The notes under the pieces: generated by a model | What the model was told of the DNA's origin: nothing | What the model saw: the letters and a program-made list of their open reading frames with translations, nothing else | Database searches by the model: none | Program-made: the position numbers and the translations under genes | From: Shewanella aestuarii | GTDB lineage: Bacteria; Pseudomonadota; Gammaproteobacteria; Enterobacterales; Shewanellaceae | DNA length: 64,000 nt | NCBI RefSeq assembly: GCF_011765625.1 | Contig: NZ_CP050313.1 | Coordinates: 1,794,501 to 1,858,500 of the forward strand | Direction of reading: 5' to 3' | Part shown: piece after piece, positions 1 through 10,794 of the stretch | Numbering within the stretch: the stretch's first letter is position 1 | How the letters are laid out: every line of letters begins with the position of its first letter

Positions 1-1
1 T

Positions 2-418
2 GGGGCATTAATTGGTCTATGGTTTACCGGCCAAAGCCTTAATATTTACAGTCAAATTGGTATCATTATGTTAGTAGGGCTCGCAACTAAAAATGGTATT
101 TTGATTGTTGAATTTGCTAATCAACTCCGTGATAGAGGTATTGAGTTTAGTGAAGCCATTTTACAAGCTTCGGCGCAGCGTTTACGCCCTATTTTAATGA
201 CAGGTATTACGACGGCTGCAGGTGCTTTACCTTTGGTGATGGCACAAGGTGCGGGTTCTGAAACTCGTTATGTAATTGGCGTTGTAGTGCTTTCAGGTAT
301 TACGTTAGCCACCTTCTTTACTTTGGTGGTTATTCCTGTGGCTTACAGTTTATTTGCTAAAAATAGCGGCTCGCCAGATACGGTTGCTAAACAGCTTGAA
401 CAAGAACTGAATCAGTAA
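2..418 (+). CDS. RND efflux permease, C-terminal fragment (5' end outside window)
   Basis: This is the last 138 residues of an inner-membrane RND (AcrB/MexB-type) drug-proton antiporter, a trimer that works with a periplasmic adaptor and an outer-membrane channel. The frame is open from base 2, so an internal ATG at 68 is not the start. Visible family hallmarks are the helix ending LVGLATKNGILIVEFAN, the conserved RLRPILMTGITTAAGALPL loop, and a final helix ending in VVIPVAYSLF. A good bidirectional hairpin follows the stop, so this is the end of its operon. The adaptor gene is presumably upstream, outside the window. Substrate cannot be told from this fragment. Confidence 0.93.
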   Translation, partial: GALIGLWFTGQSLNIYSQIGIIMLVGLATKNGILIVEFANQLRDRGIEFSEAILQASAQRLRPILMTGITTAAGALPLVMAQGAGSETRYVIGVVVLSGITLATFFTLVVIPVAYSLFAKNSGSPDTVAKQLEQELNQ

Positions 419-447
419 ACAATTAACTTGATAAACAAAAATTGAAT

Positions 448-484
448 AAAAAGCCAGTACTTAACAGTGCTGGCTTTTTGTTTT
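448..484. terminator. Bidirectional rho-independent terminator
   Basis: A 14-bp stem (448-461 with 466-479, one G.T pair) around the loop TAAC has a T-run on the plus side and an A-run on the other side. It lies between the plus-strand RND gene and the minus-strand metallo-hydrolase gene, so it can stop both transcripts. Confidence 0.85.
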
Positions 485-507
485 GTTAACATGAAAGTGA
501 ATTTAAA

Positions 508-1398
508 TTACTTCAAATCTTGATAGAGAGTGTCTATCCATTTATCGGCATTAATAAATGCCCAACTCCAATCTTTGTACTTATCAGGCACGCCTGCCGC
601 TTTAATTTGTTCTAAAGATTTACCTTCATTAATGTTTGCTTTCATCCAATTAATGCTGTCATCAAGCATATGTTTGAATTTGAGTAATTCACTTTTAGTC
701 GCTAAATCACCATGACCTGGAATAATCTGAGTATTGTCGTCAATTTTCATCACAATCTTGCCCACATTATCTCGATAGCCAATGACAGAGCCGCCGCCTT
801 TCAAATCAATATAAGGAAATCTGTCTTTAAAAAACAAATCTCCCATGTGGATTACATTATTTTTTTGCCAATAAACCACACTGTCGCCATCGGTATGGCC
901 TGGACCTAGGTGAAGTACTTCTAATGTATCTTGATTGAAATGAATCGAGATATGATCCGAATAGGTGATTACAGGTAATGCTGATGCGGGGGTTTTATCA
1001 TCACTCGCTAATCTTTTAAGCACGTTATGATGCGCTAAAATGGTGCCATTTGCGCCAAAGTGTGCATTACCACCTGTGTGATCACCATGATAATGGGTGT
1101 TAACTATGTACTTAGGCACGCCAGATTGAATTTTGTTTAATGAGGCACTAATTTTATCGGCCAGTGGTGCAAATTGGTCATCAATAATTAAGATGCCATC
1201 TGAGCCTGCTGACACACCGATGTTGCCGCCAGAGCCAATAAACATATAGGTGGTATCGGTCAGTTGCTGTGCGTTAATCTCAACATTTTTAAATCTGTCT
1301 TCATCAGCATAACTGACATTGGCGAGTGTGCTGCTAATAAGCACTAAACCACATATTGTGCTTGTATTTAATGTAGTTTTAAAACTGGATTGCACCAT
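508..1398 (-). CDS. Secreted metallo-beta-lactamase-fold hydrolase
   Basis: A 296-residue protein with an N-terminal signal peptide (hydrophobic stretch about residues 13-30, ending near SYA-DE), so probably periplasmic. The zinc signature THYHGDHTGG gives the HxHxDH metal ligands, and GPGHTDGD and IIPGHGD supply the later ligands of the fold. The family contains class B beta-lactamases and many hydrolases acting on other substrates; resistance cannot be inferred from the fold. The start has a GGGA-type ribosome site 8 bases upstream. It lies downstream of the RND operon on the same strand, with a hairpin in the gap, so co-transcription is uncertain. The true substrate is unknown. Confidence 0.85.
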   Translation of the reverse strand: MVQSSFKTTLNTSTICGLVLISSTLANVSYADEDRFKNVEINAQQLTDTTYMFIGSGGNIGVSAGSDGILIIDDQFAPLADKISASLNKIQSGVPKYIVNTHYHGDHTGGNAHFGANGTILAHHNVLKRLASDDKTPASALPVITYSDHISIHFNQDTLEVLHLGPGHTDGDSVVYWQKNNVIHMGDLFFKDRFPYIDLKGGGSVIGYRDNVGKIVMKIDDNTQIIPGHGDLATKSELLKFKHMLDDSINWMKANINEGKSLEQIKAAGVPDKYKDWSWAFINADKWIDTLYQDLK

Positions 1399-1424
1399 TA
1401 TTGTTTCCCTTCAATTGTGAATTT

Positions 1425-1457
1425 GCCACCTTGATACGTTAACAATATCAAGATGGC
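1425..1457. other. Stem-loop between RND operon and metallo-hydrolase
   Basis: Arms 1425-1436 and 1446-1457 pair over 12 bases with one mismatch. A T-rich stretch follows on the plus strand only, whereas both flanking genes are on the minus strand. It may act as a partial terminator, a processing site or an mRNA-end stabiliser rather than a classical terminator. Confidence 0.4.
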
Positions 1458-1474
1458 TTTATTTTAATTTTTTA

Positions 1475-4400
1475 TTACACAGTCCAAGGTAGCACTTTTT
1501 TAGCAAATTTGTCGGCAAGACCTAATCTAATTGCCGCATTATGGCGCATCCGATATAGCCCTTGATAACAAAGTGGCACCAGATACAAACTGGTTACAGT
1601 TGAAAAGGTTAATCCTCCAATAATGGCTATTGCCATCGGTGAGTAAGGTGGGCCGCCCCCCCAATTTGGGTATCTCCCATCGCCAGAGGTACTAAGCCTA
1701 ATACGGTTGTCGCGACAGTCATTAATACAGGGCGTAAACGTGTTAGACAGATTTGGCTAATTGTGTGTGATAGAGAGTCTAATTCGGGCGTTTTTTGATT
1801 AATTTGGTCAACTAACACAATACCGTTGTTCACCACAATTCCCATTAAAATAAGAATACCAATCATCGCCATCACTGACATTGGGGTTGCGGTGATCCAC
1901 AGTGCCCAAAATACTCCGGTTATTGAAAACAAAATTGAAGTAATGATGGCCGTTGGCAGCAATAAAGACTCAAACAAGGCGGCCATCACAATATAAATCA
2001 TCATAATGGCCAAAATCATATTAACCGCCATTATCGATTGGTCTTCATCTTGGCGTTCGAAACCACCCCTTAATGAATAGTTATAACCATAAGGGAAATT
2101 AACAGAATCCATTACTCGGGTAATTTGTTTTTGCGCTTCTTCGGTGGTCATATCATCAAGATTGGCACCAATGGAAAGCGCAGTTTGCCGATTATAATGT
2201 TTGATGGTGTCAAAGCGTGGCACAATGTTAATTTGTGCAAGGCTGTCTAAAGTATAAACATGATCGCCTTTACGCAACACCGGAAGTTGCTTGAGCTTTT
2301 CCAACGAGTTTTGCCATTTTTTGTCATAGGCAAGTTCGATTCTTAGCTCGCCAGATGGATCGTGTCTAAATGAGCGCAGCGGCGTGCCTCTTAATGCGAG
2401 GGCGATGCTTGAGGCAATATCGCTTAGTTTCGTGTCTAATCGCGCGGCCATTTCGCGGTCAATCATCACAATGACTTCTTGTTGGGTACTGTTCACTTCT
2501 GAGCGCACATCCACCAAACCTTCAATGCCATTTAATAGTGGCACTATTTGCTCACTTAAATGGATAAGCTCACTGGTTGAACGTCCCGTTAAGGTAATTC
2601 TGACACCACTGTTATCGCCACCCCAGCCAAATTGTGGATGGGCGATAGAATATTTTGGAAATCCTTCGCGGATCATTTTTTTCAGTTCAGTGTTTTCAAT
2701 AGGAATATCTTTTTGCAAAATGATGGTCGTTTGTACGTCATGTGGCGCGTAGTAACTGTATACCGCATCGATAAAAAATTTGTCTTTATTGGAATATAAG
2801 TAATCTTCCATTTGGTTGATGATGGCTTCGGTTACTTTTAAATTATGACGACCTTCAAGTTGATAGTTAATAAACAGTCTATCACCAGCATCTCCGTCAT
2901 TTTGATCTTGTTGCACCATAGATAACGGCAGTGCGGTGGAGACTAAGATGATGATAGCGGCTAAAGTCGACAGTTTGGGTCTTGCTAATACCCAATCTAG
3001 GGTTCGGTGATAAAAGCCTACTAACTTACCTTGTTTATCTTGATGATCTATTTCAAAGTGAAAGGTGTTTAACATTAATGGTATTAATGTTTTAGCTACC
3101 AGCAATGAAGCGGCTAAAGAAATGCAAATGGCGATGGCAACATGCTCAAGAAATATCGTAAGTTGCACTTTTACGCCAAAGATATTGGGTAAAAATACGA
3201 TGGCTGTAGTGAGTGTTCCTGCCAGTACTGCTAGCGACACTTTATCCACACCGCTTATCACTGCTTTTTCATTTGCTTTAATCTGAGTTGTGTCATCAAT
3301 ATGGCCAGCTTGTTTTTCTTGTAATACACTTTCTGTCACTACAACAGCATTATCAATTAGCATACCAACGGCAAGTAGTAACCCCATCATGGATAAGATG
3401 TTCAGGCTATAACCTAAAAAGTACATCCCAGCTAAAGTCATACACAGCGAAATAGGTACAGATGACACCACAACTAGGGTCATCTTTAAGTTGCGCAAAA
3501 ATAAATACAACACGCCAAATGACAACAGCGCACCCATTAAACCAGCGGCTAATAAATCTTGTAATGAAGATTTCACGCCATAGGCTTGATCTTCCATGAT
3601 GTAAAGGTTTACACCGTTAAACTGTTTATCTTGCTTGGTTTTTTCAATCACCGCCATAACGCGATCTGACACTTCAACAAGGTTGGCGCCAGACTCTTTA
3701 AATACATCAATCCCAACGGCATATTTTTGGTCTAAATGGCGACCTTCAATTTTTTCAGGTAATGCATAGCGCACACTGGCAACATCACCTAAGCGTATTC
3801 CTGGCAGCAATACTAAGTTGGCAATGTCATCTAAATGGGTAAATTCACCTTTTGGGGTGACTTGGTACACCTTGTTATTACTGTGAATTCTACCGGCATT
3901 GATGACAAAGTTTTGAGACTGCAACTTTTGCTGTAACACTTGATTGGAAATACCTGAAGCAACGAGTTTGTCTGCATCAACTCTAATTTCAATTTGCTTT
4001 TGCTCAACCCCATACAAGGTAACTTTAGATACGCCTTCAACACGCTCTAACGGCTTGCGTAATTGTTTATCTAGTAAATCAAATGCGGTTGATAGTTCAC
4101 GTTCACTTGAAATACGTATGGTTAATACCGGCATATCAGCGGTAGAAAACTGCTGGATCAACACTCGCTCAACATCTTTAGGCAGTAAGTGTCTAACAGA
4201 GTCAATTTTTTCGCGCGCTTCTAAGCTTTTTGTGGCAACTTCTTCTCCCCATTTCATGTTGAGTTGAATAAACGAACCATCTTGGGTCGAATCTGAATGT
4301 ACTTCTTCAATGCCGCTCATGGTAGCCAGCGCTTCTTCAAGTACTTTCGTGATGTCTCGCTCCACTTCAGCAGGGCTCGAGCCTTTGTATGGCACTTGCA

Positions 4401-4539
4401 CCATGATTTGAGGAATATCAATGCCAGGGAACATTTCAAGCGGCAGCATTCGGCTTGCCGCTAAGCCAAACAACATAATGGCTAAAAAGAACATGCTGGT
4501 AGTGACAGGGCGTTTTAAAGCAAGTTTAGTTATGTTCAT
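1475..4539 (-). pseudogene. RND efflux permease, frameshifted near its C-terminus
   Basis: A heavy-metal/drug efflux RND permease of the HAE-1/AcrB type, read as 970 residues ending in an unnatural tail (GGAAHLTHRWQ, stop at 1627). The N-terminal TM helix, the two periplasmic porter loops and the second TM block are all present. A run of seven G on the coding strand (C-run 1656-1662) is where it leaves frame. With one extra G, translation continues through GGGGPPYSPMAIAIIGG and the last TM helix to a stop at 1475, giving about 1021 residues, the normal family length and ending. The gene overlaps the preceding permease by four bases (ATGA). It could be a sequencing error, a phase-variable tract or a genuine lesion; the lost part includes the last TM helix. 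Confidence 0.88.
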
Positions 4540-7500
4540 ACACTTGCCTCCACACTCGGTTCAATACTGTCCACTTGGGGTTCATAGTGCTTGCGATCAA
4601 ACAAACCATACAAACAAGGGATCACTAACAGGGTAAGGAAGGTGGATAAACCTAAACCAAATATCACTGTGATTGCCATTGGTGCTCGTACTTCGCTGCC
4701 ATCGCCCATACCAATTGCCATCGGCAGTAAGCCTAATGTTGTGGTTAATGTGGTCATGAGGATAGGGCGCAGGCGTGACTTAGCTGCTTGCTCAATGGCA
4801 ATGAGTTTGTTAACACCATCTCGACGAAGTTGATTAATGCGATCGACTAATACAATGGCATTATTGACCACAATACCGGCAAGCATAATTAAGCCAATAA
4901 ACACCACTACGCTTAAATGGGTGTTGGTGATAAACAAGCCTAAAATGCTTCCTGCAACCGCCATTGGCACAGCAATAAGAATGAGTAGCGGGTGCAATAA
5001 AGACTCAAATTGACTAGCCATCACCAAATAGACTAAAAATATAGCCAGTACTAAGGCAATTTTTAATGATGTAAAAGAGTGTTCCATTTCTTCATTTTGC
5101 CCACCAAAGCGAGCTTGAATAGAAGAGGGTAATTGTTGCTGATTTAGAATTTGTTGAGCTTCAGCCACCGCCTCGGTTAAATCACCATAAGCTAGATTAG
5201 CTGACACAATTGCCACTCGTTGTTGACTGATCCGATTAATGGCAGATGGGCCAACTTGTAATTTTACCTCTGCCACCGCGCTAAGCGGTATGGGTTGCTG
5301 ACTATTAGGGTTAATGATTAATGAATCGATATCGCTGATTTGGTCACGCTCAGAGATATCGCTTCGCACTAGAATATCCACTTTACGATCGCGTACTGTG
5401 TATTGACTCGCAATGGTACCGCCAACACGTTGGGCAATACGATTGGCTACGGTAGGTGCATCCATCCCTAAAGCGGCTAGTCTTTCATTATCAAAATGAA
5501 TACTAATTTCGGGCTGGCCATCACGTAAGCTGGTATTTATATCGGTAAAACGTACAGCATGACCATTTTGTGGGCTACCAAGGGCGTTAACTAAGGTATC
5601 AGCGCTGCGCTTAAGTAAGGCTAGATCATAGCCAGACAACTCAATTTCTAATGGAGTTTTAAAGCTAAATAACTCGGGATGTTCAATTTTGGCATCGAGT
5701 TCTGGGATGCGCTTTGCTGTTTGTCTAAGAATACTGCTCACTTGATCAAATGCATGGTGATCAGCCAGTACCACTTGCAATCGTCCCCAGTTTTCACCGC
5801 CTCTGGCGGTGTCTGATGTCATTAATCCTCCACTACCTGCTTGGCTAAAGGTATGTTTTACAGCGGGATTGTCTTTTACAGAGAGCGCTAGTTGTTGAAG
5901 AACCTTGTCGGTTTCACTGACTTCTGTTCCTGGCGGTAATAATAACTCGACATAAAACTCACCTTGATTCATCGGGGGAATTAATTCCATTCCTAGTTTA
6001 GAAAACAAGCTACCGCAACCTAAGGTGATTGCTAATGCCAGTAATAAGGTAAGTGCTTGATGACGTAAAACGGCAGACAATAGCTGGTGGTACAGCTTTT
6101 CCACTATCCTATAGACAAAGTTAAAGCCAGAAGCTAAAGGACGCATTACAAGTCCAATTAACCAACTAAAAAAACGGGTTAAGATTAAAGACAGATGTAA
6201 TAAACCTGCGGGTAAGTAATTAAATACCAGTTTGAATGGCCATAGAATAATGGCTTTACCATAATAAAATACTTTAGCGCCTTTGGTGGTTGGCTTTGCT
6301 GCCACTGCAATGTGTTGTGGTTGAGGCAAGCTGGTAAATCCTTGGCGTGAGGCCAACATTGGAATTGCAGTTAATGCCACAAACAATGATGCCAGTAATG
6401 CAAAGGTGACAGTTAAGGCTTGATCTGCAAATAAAGCTCCGGCAATACCGTCGACAAATACTAGGGGTAAAAATACGGCAAGAGTGGTTAATGTTGAGGC
6501 AAATATAGCTCCAGAGACTTCTTGGCAGCCTTGTACTGCCGCTTCAATTTTAGACAAACCTTGAGCTTGATAGCGGTCAATATTTTCTAACACCACAATG
6601 GCGTTATCGACTAACAAGCCGATGGCCAGTGCAATGCCACCAAGCGACATAATGTTTAAGCTAATATCAGCAAAATACATCATGTTGAAGGTAGCAATCA
6701 CAGAAAATGGAATCGAGATTGAAATAATCAAAGTGGCTACAATGTTGCGCAAAAATAGATAAATCAATAGCATAGCCAATATGCTACCGATTAACGCAGA
6801 GGAGGTGACTTCATTCACGGCACTTTGAATAAATTCGGATTGGTCGTAGATGATATTCAGTTGGCGCGTTTCATCTGCTTGATTGATTTTCGCTAATTCA
6901 GCTTGTAACTTTTTAGCAACGGTTACCGTATTGGCATCACCTTCTTTGTAAATAGCGAGTTCTATCGACTCCACATCACCAATGCGAGTGATGTCACTTC
7001 TTTCTTTAAAAGCATCGCGGATCTCAGCGACTTCTTTTAATCGCACTAATGTTTGCCCATTACGATAGACAATTACATTGCCTAACTCTTGTAGTGAGTT
7101 AAATTGGTTTAAGGTTCTAACTAAATACTCTTTATCACTTTGGATGACTTTACCCGCAGATAAGTTAATGTTTTCTAATTTAATTTTTTGTTTTATATCT
7201 TCGGCATTTAAATTTAATTGCGCTAATTTTTGCTGATTTAATAAGATGTGCACTTCTTGCTCTAAACCACCCGATAAGCGCACTGCGGCTACACCGGATA
7301 AGGCTTCTAATCGCCTTTTTAACTCTTCTTCGGCAAAGGTGCGCATTTGCTTAAGCTTACTGTCTGTGGCATCAGGTACCGAAAACGCCAGACGCATAAT
7401 GGGATCAAGATTCGGATTGAAACGTAATAATAGTGGCTTATTGATATCCAGTGGTAACTCAATGGTGTCGAGTTTTTCACGTACTTCAAGGCTAGCCATG

Positions 7501-7805
7501 TCCATATTACTGCCCCATTCAAACTCTAAGACAACATCAGACATGCCAGAGCGTGAAATAGAACTAATTTTACGTAAGCCTTTAACCACACCAACGGCTT
7601 CTTCAATGGGTTTGGAAACCAGTTGTTCAATTTCAACTGGCGCTGCACCATCATAAGCTGTACGTATTGTCACGCTGGGGTAGCTTAAATCGGGCAGCAA
7701 CTTGACGGCTAAACGACTGAAGCCAACCATACCGAATAGCATAACGGCAAGCATAAACATCCACACCGTTACCGGACGGTTAACAGAGGTATTGATAATT
7801 GACAT
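4536..7805 (-). CDS. RND efflux permease (first of a permease pair)
   Basis: A complete 1089-residue inner-membrane RND permease of the AcrB/MdtB type. It shows an N-terminal helix after MSIINTSVNRPVTVWMF, the GIALAIGLLVDNAIVVLENIDR motif of TM4 (proton-relay Asp), large periplasmic loops, and the second TM block with GIVVNNAIVLVDRIN and RLRPILMTTLTTTLGLLPMA. A roughly 60-residue insertion with extra hydrophobic helices lies mid-protein after the first TM block (about residues 490-580). It starts 12 bases after the adaptor gene and overlaps the second permease by four bases, so the three genes form one operon. Paired permeases recall MdtBC-like heteromers, but the substrate is not known. Confidence 0.93.
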   Translation of the reverse strand: MSIINTSVNRPVTVWMFMLAVMLFGMVGFSRLAVKLLPDLSYPSVTIRTAYDGAAPVEIEQLVSKPIEEAVGVVKGLRKISSISRSGMSDVVLEFEWGSNMDMASLEVREKLDTIELPLDINKPLLLRFNPNLDPIMRLAFSVPDATDSKLKQMRTFAEEELKRRLEALSGVAAVRLSGGLEQEVHILLNQQKLAQLNLNAEDIKQKIKLENINLSAGKVIQSDKEYLVRTLNQFNSLQELGNVIVYRNGQTLVRLKEVAEIRDAFKERSDITRIGDVESIELAIYKEGDANTVTVAKKLQAELAKINQADETRQLNIIYDQSEFIQSAVNEVTSSALIGSILAMLLIYLFLRNIVATLIISISIPFSVIATFNMMYFADISLNIMSLGGIALAIGLLVDNAIVVLENIDRYQAQGLSKIEAAVQGCQEVSGAIFASTLTTLAVFLPLVFVDGIAGALFADQALTVTFALLASLFVALTAIPMLASRQGFTSLPQPQHIAVAAKPTTKGAKVFYYGKAIILWPFKLVFNYLPAGLLHLSLILTRFFSWLIGLVMRPLASGFNFVYRIVEKLYHQLLSAVLRHQALTLLLALAITLGCGSLFSKLGMELIPPMNQGEFYVELLLPPGTEVSETDKVLQQLALSVKDNPAVKHTFSQAGSGGLMTSDTARGGENWGRLQVVLADHHAFDQVSSILRQTAKRIPELDAKIEHPELFSFKTPLEIELSGYDLALLKRSADTLVNALGSPQNGHAVRFTDINTSLRDGQPEISIHFDNERLAALGMDAPTVANRIAQRVGGTIASQYTVRDRKVDILVRSDISERDQISDIDSLIINPNSQQPIPLSAVAEVKLQVGPSAINRISQQRVAIVSANLAYGDLTEAVAEAQQILNQQQLPSSIQARFGGQNEEMEHSFTSLKIALVLAIFLVYLVMASQFESLLHPLLILIAVPMAVAGSILGLFITNTHLSVVVFIGLIMLAGIVVNNAIVLVDRINQLRRDGVNKLIAIEQAAKSRLRPILMTTLTTTLGLLPMAIGMGDGSEVRAPMAITVIFGLGLSTFLTLLVIPCLYGLFDRKHYEPQVDSIEPSVEASV

Positions 7806-7817
7806 GGTTTTTCTCCG

Positions 7818-8906
7818 TTATTTAACTGCTGCGATATTTAACGGAGTAATCACTTCAACTAGCGATTGATCTTTAAGGTTTTGTTGTCCTCGGATAACAA
7901 TTTGCTCGCCAAGTGAAACACCTGAGGTAATCTCTACTTTATTATCTTCACGATAACCTAAGTTAACTACTCTGCGTTCGGCAATCGTATTATTGATCAC
8001 GTAAACGGCTTGACTGTCATCTTGGCTTATCAAGGCGTTGTAAGGGATAGTGATCACATCATTATGGGTGTCATATTTGAGTTCGACACGCGTAAACATA
8101 CCGGATTTTAATTTAGCATCAGTATTGGGTACCGCTAAGGTCACTTTAAATGTGCCACTTTGTGGATCGACAACTGGGCTTATCCTGAGGACTTTAGCTT
8201 GAATAGCCTGTTGGCCACCGTTTTGTGCTGCACTGTGCTGATAGATAATACTGGCTTGTTGTCCGAGCTTTAAACTTGGTAGTTGTTGTTCGGGCAGGTG
8301 AACGATACCGTGGAGTTGATCTTGATTGACCACATAAAACAGTTCGTCAAACTCTTTGACCATGTTGCCTTGCTTAACAAATCGAGTTGCAATGACCCCA
8401 TCGATAGGAGATGTGATGCGGCTTTCTTCCACTTGAAGTTGGGCTAAATCACGTTGGGCGATAGCGGCTTGCAGGTTATACTCAAGTTTTGCCATGGTAT
8501 CTTGGCTGATGAACTCTTTATTGTTCATTTTGCGTAAACGATTTAATTCTTGCTCAATAATTTGCACTTCAGCTTGTGAGCGATTGAAATCATATTGTTG
8601 GCGTTTAGCATCGATAACCGCTAATACTTGCCCTTTAGTGACTCGAGCGCCTTCTTCAACGTTAATTGTCTCAATGATGCCAGAAATACGTGTCATCACA
8701 TGGGCTTCTTCCGGTGCTTCTAATGTGGCGGTGGTGCTATAAAATGATGACACATTACCTTTTTCAACTAAGGTGATTTCTACTGGAACAGCGAATTTTT
8801 CTTGTTCTTTTTGTTGTTCTTCTTCTTCTTCTCCTGTACAGCCAACGAGTACGGCTAAACAAAATAGTGGAACTACCATTTTTTTACATTGATTAAACCT
8901 GTCCAT
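7818..8906 (-). CDS. RND periplasmic adaptor lipoprotein (membrane fusion protein)
   Basis: A 362-residue HlyD/AcrA-family adaptor linking the inner-membrane pump to an outer-membrane channel. A lipobox (LAVLVGC, Cys23) follows a short hydrophobic signal, and a very acidic Glu/Gln linker comes next. Then come the split lipoyl/biotinyl-like domain (EEGARVTKGQVLAVID and SPIDGVIATRFVKQGNMV), the alpha-hairpin between them, a beta-barrel and the membrane-proximal domain. It is the first gene of the operon with the two permeases. No outer-membrane factor is encoded nearby, so a TolC-type protein elsewhere must be used. Confidence 0.92.
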   Translation of the reverse strand: MDRFNQCKKMVVPLFCLAVLVGCTGEEEEEQQKEQEKFAVPVEITLVEKGNVSSFYSTTATLEAPEEAHVMTRISGIIETINVEEGARVTKGQVLAVIDAKRQQYDFNRSQAEVQIIEQELNRLRKMNNKEFISQDTMAKLEYNLQAAIAQRDLAQLQVEESRITSPIDGVIATRFVKQGNMVKEFDELFYVVNQDQLHGIVHLPEQQLPSLKLGQQASIIYQHSAAQNGGQQAIQAKVLRISPVVDPQSGTFKVTLAVPNTDAKLKSGMFTRVELKYDTHNDVITIPYNALISQDDSQAVYVINNTIAERRVVNLGYREDNKVEITSGVSLGEQIVIRGQQNLKDQSLVEVITPLNIAAVK

Positions 8907-9228
8907 GGGTACCTGCCTTTTAAACTGTAGCGTGTCATTTACTTATTTAAAACGCTGAGTCGTCTTTAAAGTTCTAACACACTATAAATGATGAATGTTG
9001 TAAGTTTGATGCGCATATGTAGCATTTTGCGTGCCAACAATGTATATCCTTTAATATCAGTGGTTTGTGCGAGTGCCTTTCTGGTGGGAGAGGTTTTGCT
9101 TAGTGAGTAAATTTAACAATTAGTTAAAATAGCTAAAATATGAATAATTAACTTAACATGCTGATGAGATGCACAGATTGGTATTCAGCTATACGGTTAA
9201 TCACCGAAAGCTGAATACATAGTGAGTT
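8907..9228. other. Intergenic region: RND operon promoter side and spoVR 3' side
   Basis: No gene is visible in these 322 bases. The half next to 8906 must hold the promoter of the RND adaptor operon, but I see no convincing operator. The half next to 9229 carries the stem-loop at 9181-9218, which ends the spoVR transcript. Confidence 0.5.
9181..9218 (-). terminator. Stem-loop downstream of spoVR
   Basis: A perfect 10-bp stem (GTATTCAGCT at 9181-9190 with its complement at 9209-9218) and an 18-base loop lie just after the spoVR stop. There is no strong T-run, so termination efficiency is uncertain. Confidence 0.5.
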
Positions 9229-10785
9229 TTAAATGACAGTACTATGATGATTATATGCGGGCAGGGTCTCGGCTGGTGGAGTGGGGACTGGGCAAGTGGC
9301 TAATGTTTTAACCTCTCCTTTGTCGTCTAATTGCTCAATGCTCACTTTAAAGCCCCACAAACGATGTAGATGCTTGAGTACTTCGCTAAAATTATTGGCT
9401 AATGGAATATCATTGTGTGGTGTATAGCGCAAAGTTAGTGAACGATCGCCATTGATGTCGACCTGCTGTACTTGAATATTGGGTTCTAAATTTGACAAGT
9501 TATATTGCTGCGACAACATGCTGCGTATATCTTGATAGCCTTGCTCATTGTGGATGGCTGAAATATTTAAAAATGCTTTTTTCTCATCATCTAAAACGCC
9601 AAACAGTTTAAAATCTCTGATGACTTTAGGTGATAAGTATTGGCTGATAAAACTTTCATCTTTAAAGTTCTGCATAGCAAAGTGCACTGTGGTTAACCAG
9701 TCACTGCCTGCCATATCAGGAAACCAATGCTTGTCTTCATCGGTTGGGTTTTCACATATTCGTCTAATATCAACAAACATATTAAAGCCCAATGCATAGG
9801 GATTAATACCGCTGTAATAAGGGCTGTTATAAGCAGGTTGGGCGACAACTGCGGTGTGACTTTGCAAAAACTCTAACATGAATCTGTCAGTCACTTTACC
9901 TTGGTCATATAAATGGTTTAGTAAGGTGTAGTGCCAAAATGTTGCCCAGCCTTCATTCATAACTTGTGTTTGTTTTTGTGGGTAAAAATATTGCGCCATC
10001 TTACGCACAATTCGAACAATTTCTCGTTGCCATGGTTCTAATAAAGGAGCATTTTTCTCAATAAAATACAGGATGTTTTCTTGTGGTTCACTGGGAAATA
10101 CCTTGCGTTTTTGAGTTGTTTTTTCAACATTCAAGCTAGGCACTGTTCGCCATAAGTCATTCACTTGGCTTTGAAGGTAAGCTTCGCGTTCTTTTTGCCT
10201 TGCTTGTTCTTCACTAAATGAAATTTCAGAAGGTCGTTTATATCTATCTACCCCATAGTTCATTAGGGCATGGCATGAATCAAGGGTAAGTTCTACTTGT
10301 TCTACGCCATATTTAAGCTCGCATTGATGAATGTAGTTTTTAGCAAAAACAAGGTAATCAATAATTGAACTAGCGTCCGTCCATGTTTTAAATAAGTAAT
10401 TGTTTTTAAAGAAACTGTTATGACCGAAGCAGGCGTGCGCCATCACTAAAGCTTGCATAGTAATGGTATTTTCTTCCATTAAATAGGCAATACAGGGGTC
10501 AGAATTAATGACAATTTCATAAGCTAAGCCCATTTGACCGCGCTTATAGCCTTGTTCGGTTTTAATAAAACGTTTTCCAAAAGACCAATGAGTGTATCCA
10601 ATTGGCATACCAATACCGGCATAGGCATCCATCATTTGCTCTGCAGTAATAATCTCAATTTGATTTGGATATGCATCAATTTTATAAAAAGCCGCCGCTT
10701 GTTCTATTTCATTTAAATAGGACTGTAATAAATCGAAGGTCCAGTCAGGGCCATCATCCAAAGGTTTACGAGGTGATTGTGTCAT
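9229..10785 (-). CDS. ycgB: SpoVR family protein (YcgB-like)
   Basis: A 518-residue SpoVR/YcgB protein, close to the roughly 510 residues of the E. coli homologue. Recognisable blocks are the GMPIGYTHWSFGKRF segment, the AHACFGHNSFFKNNYLF segment and the MNEGWATFWHYT segment. The family is named after a Bacillus spore-cortex gene but is widespread in non-sporulating bacteria, where it accompanies YeaG (PrkA) and YeaH and is induced under starvation. Biochemical activity is not established. It starts 9 bases after the yeaH stop and is the last gene of the three-gene operon. Confidence 0.93.
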   Translation of the reverse strand: MTQSPRKPLDDGPDWTFDLLQSYLNEIEQAAAFYKIDAYPNQIEIITAEQMMDAYAGIGMPIGYTHWSFGKRFIKTEQGYKRGQMGLAYEIVINSDPCIAYLMEENTITMQALVMAHACFGHNSFFKNNYLFKTWTDASSIIDYLVFAKNYIHQCELKYGVEQVELTLDSCHALMNYGVDRYKRPSEISFSEEQARQKEREAYLQSQVNDLWRTVPSLNVEKTTQKRKVFPSEPQENILYFIEKNAPLLEPWQREIVRIVRKMAQYFYPQKQTQVMNEGWATFWHYTLLNHLYDQGKVTDRFMLEFLQSHTAVVAQPAYNSPYYSGINPYALGFNMFVDIRRICENPTDEDKHWFPDMAGSDWLTTVHFAMQNFKDESFISQYLSPKVIRDFKLFGVLDDEKKAFLNISAIHNEQGYQDIRSMLSQQYNLSNLEPNIQVQQVDINGDRSLTLRYTPHNDIPLANNFSEVLKHLHRLWGFKVSIEQLDDKGEVKTLATCPVPTPPAETLPAYNHHSTVI

Positions 10786-10794
10786 ATTCGCTCC

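Noticed and set aside
508..1398. Carbapenemase-type beta-lactamase
   Set aside because: The zinc motif alone marks the broad metallo-hydrolase fold; nothing in the sequence supports a specific antibiotic substrate.
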